A stretch of DNA of 64,000 nucleotides from Typha latifolia (lineage: Eukaryota; Streptophyta; Magnoliopsida; Poales; Typhaceae), in assembly GCA_019914945.1 (NCBI GenBank), contig CM034106.1:11284501-11348500 (forward strand), in the 5' to 3' direction. Of the stretch, positions 54,701 through 64,000 are shown piece after piece (the first letter of the stretch is position 1; each line of letters begins with the position of its first letter). A model generated the notes under the pieces. It did no database searches. It had not been told where the DNA came from and saw only the letters and a program-made list of their open reading frames with translations. The position numbers were made by a program, and so were the translations under genes.

Positions 54701-57700
54701 GCAGAAGTAAACCGCCTGTATTCCAACACAAAGTCATGTTAAAACTCCTAACTCAATTCAAATATCTAGCAGCAAAACCATTTATCATACTCCAGTTAAT
54801 TTACCTGTGTCATGCATCTGGTTGCCATAATCCTGATTAGCTTATTAAAGTATGGATCATCATTCTGCACAAGAGCCAAGTGCCTCAGAAATTACTCAAC
54901 TACATGATGCATTAATTTACAAAGAATGCCGATCAAATCTTGTAAGAACTTAGACAGGCTAAGACAGATCAGTTTACATAGAGATCAAAATGCATGCATA
55001 CCACTGCACGATCAAGTGAATCAGCTAATGCTTTTGAAGATGATGTATCCAAATCTAAGCCAACAGCAGCTGCAGTACGCAATAAAGGTTCAAGCATCTC
55101 CTTAGTTGGGCTTGGATGGCGCCTGATTTCATCATCAAAACCAACAAAATTTCAACAGTAACAAAATGTTGAAAAGGATTAAAAGAAGCACATAATATAT
55201 GTAACTATTATGACAATGTTATGGCAGAGTACATATTGTAAAATTCAAAGCTTTTTACATAATCTTGAAAGCTATCATGAACATATCCAACATGGCACAT
55301 AATAGTATAATACAACACTATCTCCAAAGTTCTTTTTTCTAAATTTTCACAGGTCTGAAGGGAAAAAGTTGACCAAAATAATAAGTGAGAGACAAACAAC
55401 TAAACGAGAGATCCTTAAAACACAGAAATCGCCATTTAGTAGAATTGGGCAATTATCACGTTACGAAGAGGGATTACAAAGTACACATGCCTTAAAAATA
55501 AGAATGCAATGAGTAAATCGACATGTGCAGTCCTGTTCCGTGCCATTCTTAGTCTACTATAATTAAACTAAAACCAAGAGGTCAGTATATACTATATATA
55601 AATCAACCCATCAGATGGACAAAGACTACTACGAGGACCATAAGTTCATCATATAATCAGCTACACGCTATGAGAGGTACAAGGATGAAATTCTTTTAAT
55701 AACCTTAGTAAGGAGCACAAAGGAAAATCTTTCAAAATCTTTTCTGCAACTGAAACATTGGCAGCAAGCATGAACTCCTCGATCATCTGATTTGCCTCTC
55801 GAATTTGATACATCCCTACAGAAAGAATATAATCAAACAATACTTTTTCATGACTCAACAAAAATGTGATGTTATATACTCCACCATGTACCTATATCTA
55901 AAGGGTCATGAGTTTCAGTATCAATTTGAAATTTGACTTCTGCTGAAGCAAGAGTAAGAGCTCCTCTGTCAATACGCCGCTGTCTCATTATCTGGATAAA
56001 CAAAAGTAAGATAATCAAAAGAATTATGGTGGTTAGATCACAGCTAAAGCATTATACTAGGTAAGCTAACCTTTGCTAACGAATTCAAATTCCTTAGGTC
56101 AATAGTTAGTGGATCCATCAAGCGACTGCAAGTTGTAAAAATACATTAACAAATCTAAGAGTGTGAACAATCTGAATATGAAAAGAAACTGTCAACAGCC
56201 AGAGATAATAGCAGATAGAAAGATGGTACAACTGATCTGCTTCAGCTAAAGTAAAGCTAGGAATTCTCATTGAAGATTCTCCAATAAAGGCTCTTAAGCC
56301 AATATGATCATTCAACATCCGACGTCCAAATGAAGAAGTAAAAGAAAGCAACACAGAATCATCTCTGCACACAAAAAATGTCCAAGTACTTGAAGAAACT
56401 GGAAAAAGTAAGGTAATAAGGCACCTATCGTCCATCCTTGCTTGAGCTTCAACATAAGACAATGCAGCACAGGACTTGATAACACTCTTCGTGTATCTTG
56501 TAGATATAATATCTGCTTCAGGTGTCATTTCCTGCAGCAATTTAGATGAAAGAGTTGGTGAAACATACCATATAACAAAAGCTACCAATCAAGCTAAACA
56601 TTACCATATGACAAAAGCAACCAATCAAGCTAGTTCAAGCAAGTTTTTTACCATTCTCTGTCAGTATGCAAACTACCATGACAACAGAAACAACACTTTC
56701 CATCACTATCAATGTCATATAACCAAATGCTCTTTGGTAAAACTAAAAGGCTATGCCACACCTGGAGTGACAACTTCAATGGCAGTTTTATACTCCAAGC
56801 AGGCTACGTGCTTTCTCTGTAAGCAAGGGTGTCCAAACACATGGCAAGTGCCTTGACAAGTCAAAAATCAAATATTCAGATATTAATGCTCCTTTTCACA
56901 GGTTAGCTTTGCCTCACTAGTGTGCACTGGATGTAACTGTTTTTATGTATGGTGAATTTCTAGCATATGCACTTATGTTATTATGTACTCTTCAGAATGT
57001 CTATTGCTTCATGTTACTACCTTGAAATATTCTAGTCATCTTCTAGTTGAAATTTGTAAGTGATTATGCTGTAATAAGCTATTAAAGCAAACATAGTCAA
57101 AGCAAGTGCTTCTTCAGAAATATATTACTGCATTTATGTCTCCATTCATATTATAAACCAAACATGATCAAGCATGGCGATTCTGGCCAATGTCACATCT
57201 GATCAACCTTAAAACACGTAAAAGGACCTACAAAGATCTTACCATATTATCATTTTGATTGTTCCTTAAATTCTTTTCAGCGTGTTGATATTGCCTAACT
57301 AGAACTTTCATCTTCTCTTTTTTTCCAGTGTAACCTTTTTTTTCCTTTGACTTGATCCCAAGCCTCAATAGAGGAGGATTCTCTTAGGGAGCTTGACAAC
57401 CGCCACATCATAACTTTGTCAAGAAAACTATGAAATTAGATCTTTACTCAAAGGACTGCTTTCACTTTGAAGTCTGAACCCATTTGATAGCGTAGAATGA
57501 TGTCCAATAATGTTTCTTAGATTATTATTTGCACCTTTCTTCTCTTTGGGACTTTCCTATCCATAGAAATCCCAAATCTTATTGGAACAGACTCTCACAG
57601 GACGAACCAAACATGTAGAGTTTAAAGCTTTAGGCAAAAGTAATATTTAACACGTATAGCTTCCAATTTATGAACTAAACAATCTTAGGCTATGGCGCTA

Positions 57701-60700
57701 TGCTATCAACAAATAAGATAAAAATTCTACTTCTACATGAAGATATATATCAACTTGCAGTCGAATCATTGTATACTAAAGATGACACAAACTAGTCACA
57801 TACTGCAAAGGCACTTACCCAAATGACGGAGAATGCCAGTCTCTCAACATCAGAACGAAGAGAACAAATGTCTGAGAAGAGAAAACTAAGTCAGACGTTG
57901 CATGTGACAATTCTTTGTTTTATCTACTGAGTAACATTTAGAGCATATTACAAGATATCAAAACCCAGTTTATCTTTTTAGCCAAAAAATTGGAGACTTT
58001 TCAGATGCCATCTGCATCTGAAATAAGTTGATAAGAAACAAAAAAAAAACAAAAAAAAAAAACAAAGAGAGAGAGAATACCTTCAGTCAGAGGTTTAGGG
58101 AGCATGTCAATCCGCCGATCAACAAGATAAACGGATGTACCTCTCTGTGCAGCCTCCTCATCAAGAGGCGTGCCAGGAAGAACAAAATTTGTGACATCAG
58201 CAATATCTGAATTTATTAAGGATATCTGAAGTCTTATCTCAACACAAACATCTACTTCTCTAGAGACAAAATGAGCAAAAGATGCATCATAAATTAGTAC
58301 ATCCAAACAAACATGCTCAAGCCAAAAACATTCTTTCTGAATTAATAACTCAAAACAATGAGAGAATACTAAGTTCTTATGAGAGTTAAATTTCTGAAAT
58401 GCAAATACCATGAATTTCTAAACCCTGAAAATTGCTGAGAAATAGCTTATAACTAGTCTACATCTGCTGATGATAATGGGTTACATATATAAAAAAGAAT
58501 TACTAACAAACAGACTAAAGCTCATGTTGACATCACTTTTTATGCCTCCAAATGATTGTCAGACAAGAACTTGAGTAGGCTACTGAATCTTATCTATCAC
58601 TACAGTCAAGAAATTAGAAAAATTAAGAACACGGACAAACACAAGTGATATCTCAAACTTCTAGAAAGAGTAAGTGAGGCTGTTCCAGTGGAGCTTGCTA
58701 GTTCAACTTTACAGAGTCTGGCAGGTTGCACTTGAGGTGCATATAACAACTTAGGGTTCATGTTATGGAAACAAAACAAAAGAACAGGCAAATCTGTTAA
58801 CTGTTCAATCTGATAGCAAGAGAAAAAAAAAGACATGCTAGATTATGTAATTATCTATAAAAAGCATGGTCAGCAACACCTCAAATTTCTAGAAAGTTGT
58901 TTGGCATCTAGAATATCCTGTCGTCTGATCAATTGTTGTACACAAGAGGAATATGGTAGCAGGAATGCAGAACGAGAAGATCAAGTTGATATAATGATCC
59001 ACCATTCATATATGTTGGAAAGCTCTTCAAATAAATTAACTCATGCAAACTGACTATAGCAACCTAACTTTCCTAGAAAGATTGCTATGTCCCCTTCCCC
59101 CAAAACCTCCTACTCTTGCTTCCCTTTCCTTGTAGTTGCTCAATGCATTAGCCAAAATGCAGAAAGAGGAAACATGGTTTAGTGTCAGGAAAACTCTGAA
59201 CTTGTAAATGGAACTTGTTAGCAAGCCTAGCATGTAGAAGTAGAAAATCAGGAACGAGAAAACAACCTCTGGTAATTTTCTTAGAATTGAACCAGTTGTG
59301 TCCATTTGAGAAGCGACAAATATCATACGAAGTAACAATATTTTGAAACACTGTGATCAAACAAATTTACATCAGGGTAAAAGAACTTAACATATGAAGG
59401 ATACGAACTCCAACTTCGAAATCTCCATTTGGAAGAGAGGTGCAATGTAGTGCATCATCGATATCTCTGCAACCTGAAACAATCACCAGACCATAAGAAC
59501 AAGCATCATAAGGGCATAGTCACATCAAGACCTATAACCATCATACCAGGAGGGTCCACACTAAAGACTCTTAAATGCCGCAAGTCCTGTCTATTAGGAT
59601 TAGCCAAATCTTCAGATGATAATGTCCATGGTAAAGGTGGCAAGCAAGAGAGTACTTGTGCAGAAAATGGTCTTGAATTTATGTCATTCTCAATTAAAAC
59701 CACCTGTTTCAAGAATAGAATTGTTGGGAGTAGCTTGTGTGCTTAATATTCTTCTCACAACATAAACGATACATGGCAAACAACAGTTTCTTATATTATT
59801 GTAACAAATATTCATGAGAACTTGCCTCAGTTTCAGTATCTTTATCGCCAATTTCTCCTATAGTTCGGACATAGTGTCCTGACGGATAGCGAGATAAACA
59901 ATCCCAAGAATCAACCGCAACAATGATTCTTTTGTCTAGAAGATTCCCAAGTTGCCGTGTTTGAATCCGTATCTTAGGGATTCGACGATCTTTTGAGACA
60001 AAGAGGGCATGGGCTATGCCAGCATTACCTGCAGGCATAGGCATTGGCTCCAACGACCCACAGTAACTGTCGTAATGCAAGATTCATTAGAATTATGGCC
60101 AAAGGGATAATTACCAATCACTCAATAGAAGTAGACATTGGGTTCCTTCACCAGAAAATAATATAGCAATAAAGGATACATTGCATGATGTGTAAAATTT
60201 CATTTTTCATTATAACTATGGTGCATAATTACCGAGCAGTGATGTGTAAAATATAATTTTCAGCATGAAATTACTTATTAGAAAAAAGAGAGGGAAAAGG
60301 CAAATTAAAAACATCATAAGCACAATCTTACACTTTTTTCCTATCAACTTACGAGTTCCAATTGCGCTTGATGATACCAACAACACGCCCAGCTGGACGA
60401 CTTGAAATAGGACCAGCAGATCCAGTAGTAGGTTGTACCAAGTTTTTGTTTCTCGGGGCATCATCAGCGCTACTCGGAGCCAAATGAACATCTTCTTCCT
60501 CGTCATCCTCTAAAAGAAAGGCAATGAATTCAGGTGTGCAATATACAAATGTTTAGTATCAAATCTGGAGAAACATACCATCATCAGCAACGATCAAGGA
60601 CTTCCCCTCGTGCCATTTATCTTGAGGCAAGAGCTCCACAGCAACTATATCTCCATCAAAGGCTCTATTCATGTTAGAGCGGCCATAGATGACTATTTCA

Positions 60701-62651
60701 TCGCCAATGCTCTCACTTCCCACATAACCCTCAAATGGATTATAACGATTAACTCGGAGCTTCCCTTGATGGTAAATACCATGAAGCAAACCAGACGTAA
60801 TTTCCGACATAGGTTTGTGCTGTAACATACAATAAAAAAAACAAATTATAGAAAATGACGCTGCCCTGCACTAAAGTAAAATGGTAGAAAGCAATACCTC
60901 ACTATAGATTATTTTCTTCTTGGATGGTCTTATATCTTCAACTTCTTCCATATTAACATCCTCAGAAGTTGGAAGAACAACCAAGTCGAGCAAACCAGGC
61001 TGTGCAAGCGATCTCACATATGACTCAACTGGAACGACAAATATCTCACCAAATTTCAGAAGTTTGACAACATTATGAACAAAAGTAAGAAACAATTTTT
61101 TTTATCAATCAGGCAGAGGTATCAATGTCAAGGAAAAACCTGTCTCCACAGAAAGACCCTCCTCAATTGCTTTCCGCTTATTCTCTTTGTCATTTGTGAT
61201 GAGTAGAACTTTTGTGCTTCCACCCAAATGGCTTTGGTACCAACGAGCAGCTACTCGAATTGCTGAACTAAAGATTTACAGTTTTTAGCATGAAATACTT
61301 ACATTGACACTTTTACAACAAGTTAAGTGAAAGAATGGTGACAAAGAGAAGTATATCCAATATAAGCATATGATATGCACATTAAATATTTAATGTGATC
61401 AAGAGTATGAAAATCAAGCATCCCAAAAGATCTAGTCAAGGAGATAATATATTTCTTAACATGGATGAAAGGATGTAGATGGATGAAGATACTACATATC
61501 AGGAAAGATGACCCCATACATGAGTCAGACACTCAGACAATCTTTTTGGTGAATTCAACTCCTCCAATTGTGGATATTTAGAATTTTGAATGAAGCCATC
61601 TTTGTATGACTGTTTAAATGATTCTTCTACAATATTCAAGTAATTTTCAGACACCAGATCTTAACTAATCTTTTTACATTGTATATATAAATATAATAAT
61701 AGTTTATACAAAAATAGAGAAATGATTAGTTAACTAAATACCTCTGTCATTCCGGTCATTTGGGCTTTCTCCAACCATCTCTTTGACATAGGTATCCCTG
61801 TTTTACGTTTTATGAAAAAAAAAAAAAAACAGTCAACTTTTCAAAAGCTGTCTCACCAACAACCACAATGAACTGCTAACTGATGACAAGAAAAAAAAAT
61901 CCTCAAATGTCTACAAGCATCGCATCCATTTGTAACAAACATCCGCTCAAACCTGACAACTATGCAAGAAATTATAGAGCAAAGAAATCCTGGAATGCTC
62001 AACGGCACTTTGTGTACAAATATCGTAATAAGCATAACAGAACAAGAAGCTTCTTTTTCTAGTTACACGAACATACCAGAAAATGAAAGAAAGAAAGAAA
62101 GAAAAAGAACCGACCTGTGGTGCTCGTTGGAGAAGACAAAGAATTTCCTCGCGGAATTGGTGCAGAGTGTCTTAATTCTATTGTAGACCGACAGGTTCTT
62201 GTTCCTCACTTCTTCCAACACTACCGAGAAAACCACGACGTCATCTATCGCGGGATTCTCCAACAAATCGATCTAATAACAACAGCGTCAGCAACCCAAA
62301 AAAAAAAAAAAAGTCTGAATTCAAGAAAATAAACAATAGGAGGAGACCCAACCTGGTGAAGGACGACATTGGTGTCGACGATGAGAATGGTGGAAGCGGA
62401 GGAGCTGAGGCGCGCTGCAGAGGTGTCGCATACGGTGCAAGACTGGAAACCGCAGTAGATATCATCCCGCAAGTAGTGTTCCCTGACGACCTAGGAGATG
62501 AAGGAACAGGAAGGTGAAGAGCAGAAGGGAGGAGCCAAGAACGGAGAGCTAGGGTTAGGGTTTAAGAGGGCATAAGGTGAGAGAGAAGGAGACGGACCTT
62601 CACGACTCGGCCTTGCTTCGTCTTCTTGACGAAAGATTTGCTCTGCAACAT
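51743..62651 (-). CDS. RRP44A: Exosome catalytic nuclease RRP44A (DIS3 homologue)
   Basis: Processive 3'-5' exoribonuclease and endonuclease of the RNA exosome (nucleus and cytoplasm). Twenty-four coding exons: 62651-62598, 62490-62353, 62272-62115, 61797-61742, 61262-61140, 61028-60898, 60819-60579, 60509-60353, 60066-59826, 59703-59547, 59473-59405, 58206-58081, 57871-57819, 56531-56425, 56125-56071, 55991-55892, 55815-55704, 55122-55002, 54864-54805, 54715-54610, 52729-52634, 52555-52474, 52322-52257 and 51938-51743 (2805 nt, 934 aa). Order: CR3 cysteines (CGFQSCTVC), PIN domain with [12 protein letters not shown] (Asp57), two cold-shock folds, RNB domain with active-site GCRDIDDAL (486-494) and [12 protein letters not shown], and a C-terminal S1 domain ([19 protein letters not shown]). 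Intron 9 has a GC donor. Intron 20 (1.9 kb) holds a Mutator-like MITE. Length matches Arabidopsis RRP44A (about 933 aa). Confidence 0.97.
53691..54223. mobile_element. Non-autonomous Mutator-like element (MITE) in RRP44A intron 20
   Basis: About 533 bp flanked by the 9-10 bp direct repeat attaatttt(a) (53682-53691 and 54224-54233). The ends are inverted repeats: left ggatttttacataattgtca, right read inwards gggatctttacataattgcc, with similarity continuing roughly 80-100 bp. Words such as ATATCATAATTGTCA recur within each arm, so the arms contain subrepeats. No ORF. A 9-bp target duplication with long inverted repeats is the Mutator signature. Confidence 0.85.
62549..62564. promoter_or_regulatory. 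Telo-box in RRP44A intron 1
   Basis: CTAGGGTTAGGGTTTA on the + strand (AAACCCTAACCCTAG in gene sense) lies between coding exons 1 and 2, close to the likely transcription start. Similar to the telo-box by AAGAB. Confidence 0.55.
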
Positions 62652-64000
62652 CTTTCTTGAATTCTTGCGGCCTTCTCCGGAGCTCCGATATGCGACGGAA
62701 GCGGCAGTGGAAATGGGGACTTATAAATAGGTTTGCGCGTGCCGCACACGTGACTAAATGAGTAGATCCGACCGGAACGGGAACCTAACCTAACTTAGCT
62801 TAAACCATGACCCGGGTTGACCATATTTAGATGTTGATCTTCACCTAGATCATAGTAATATAATCCTTTTTTGCAACAAAAAAAAAAAGAATATGTTTTT
62901 TTTTTGTATCAATTTTCTATAGCTTCTAAATAAAACTTTCATCCACTGACAATACTTCGAATCACTTGGCCTAGTTCGACATTTTTTTTAAAGGGATAGT
63001 TACACACTCTGTTGGCCCTTTTCTTATGCATCTTCTTATTTATTTGAGAAATTTGCAAAAAAGAAACCCTACATTATGTGGTCTTTTATTAAGAATATTC
63101 AGAAAAGTCTTCGAGTTAATTTAACCTCATATTAGTTTAAGAAAATAAGAATATTTTGTTTTATTTTAATTGATATTTTTAAAATTCTAAAATTAATACT
63201 TAATATTTTATTTGACACTTTCTAGGTAATAAGATAGTAGGGCTAACTTTGAAATTTTAAAAACATTAATCTAAATAAAACAGAATAATCTTGTTTTATT
63301 AAGCTAATATGAGGTTTAATTAATTAGGGGCTTTTTCGAAATAATTTTATAACAGAAAAAGGGTTTTTTTAGAAAAAGCAATAAAGTAGGGCTCAAATCA
63401 TAAAATACCCATAATATAGGGGTTTTTTTTACAAATTTCCCTATTTATTTTCATGTTTTGGTGCATATTGGTCTCTTAAACTAGAAAAGATGTCTCATTC
63501 TGCAGTGATATTCACCAAAAACAAATCAAATGATCATTTTAATCTCAATTTTATTTTCTTTCGTTCCTCTAAAATAAATAAATAAAAGTGTATAAACTTA
63601 ATCACGTGACATTCACATGTTATTTTTGAACGAATAATAAATGGAATTGACATTTCAAAAAGGTTTTCATAAGTTAAGAAGGTTAATGTTATAATAAAGA
63701 AATTATGCAAATTAACCGATCTATATGAAAATAGACATCCGATTAGAAGATTTAGGGTAATTATTATGTTTTATTTACTGGAGTAATAAGTAATAATTAT
63801 GTATAGAACCAACTCCTCTACAAACAGTGATTCAATACTAACTAATTAGTTATTAACAATAATTTTTATATGTTGATAAATTAAAAGGTATATAAGATAT
63901 TTTACATATATGAATAGATTAATCGATAAAAAATTAAAATTTAAGTATTTTCTTATTATTTATTTTTATAACTGTTTGCTTAACAATAAAAACGTTTACT
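62652..64000. other. Upstream region of RRP44A to the right edge
   Basis: The first 100-150 bp are GC-richer and hold the RRP44A leader and promoter. The rest is very AT-rich with stop codons in all frames and no gene, apart from the MITE at 63046-63441. Confidence 0.5.
63046..63441. mobile_element. Second Mutator-like MITE upstream of RRP44A
   Basis: A 396-bp element between two copies of the 9-bp word tatttattt (63037-63045 and 63442-63450). Ends are inverted repeats: left gagaaatttgcaaaaaag, right read inwards gggaaatttgtaaaaaaa, with further matching blocks inside (CCCTACATTATG against CCCTATATTATG, and TTAACCTCATATTAG against TTAAACCTCATATTAG). AT-rich, no ORF. Unrelated in sequence to the element in RRP44A intron 20. 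Confidence 0.87.

Noticed and set aside
56118..56588. 156-codon minus ORF as a separate gene
   Set aside because: Its first part is RRP44A exon 14; the remainder is intron read-through (kept only as a finding).

Overview
This is a nuclear plant genome window: dense genes with many GT-AG introns, AT-rich introns and intergenic DNA, plant-only families (CDPK, MLO, PMI1, ATL) and chloroplast-targeted proteins. The CDPK resembles rice CPK13 and the MLO resembles barley Mlo as I remember them, and several first exons are GC-rich, so I infer a monocot, probably not a grass; this is low confidence. I see no organellar, bacterial or viral segment.

Layout, left to right. 296-1563 (-): first five coding exons of the DNA polymerase delta small subunit (POLD2), running off the left edge. 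4074-10000 (+): calcium-dependent protein kinase, 7 coding exons, with a small transposon in intron 3. 11053-13395 (-): chloroplast-targeted protein of unknown function. 14620-16959 (+): intronless PMI1 (NT-C2 domain, chloroplast and nuclear positioning). 20421-24225 (+): tonoplast monosaccharide transporter (TMT2/TST2) with a long leader rich in upstream ORFs. 26290-29455 (+): AAGAB/p34 adaptin-binding protein. 32072-32671 (-): intronless RING-H2 ubiquitin ligase of the ATL80 type. 35773-42153 (-): ribophorin I, OST subunit 1. 43202-46981 (-): MLO protein. 47973-51029 (+): small chloroplast membrane protein. 51743-62651 (-): RRP44A/DIS3, exosome nuclease, 24 exons.

These are ordinary, unrelated housekeeping and signalling genes; there is no operon-like logic and I found no convincing new multi-gene system. 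Splice sites were placed by hand and every junction preserves frame, so the deduced proteins are full length: CPK 545 aa, chloroplast protein 368, PMI1 779, TMT2 741, AAGAB 434, OST1 610, MLO 545, chloroplast membrane protein 170, RRP44A 934.

The points most worth a second look are: two non-autonomous Mutator-like elements with 9-bp target duplications (53691-54223 and 63046-63441) and a third small element with a 10-bp duplication (6288-6700); a 33-bp tandem duplication over the start codon of the ATL80-like gene that appears to have turned the ancestral start into an out-of-frame upstream ATG; three overlapping upstream ORFs in the sugar transporter leader; three GC-AG introns with the same AG|GCAAGT donor; and a 39-bp minisatellite inside an intron.
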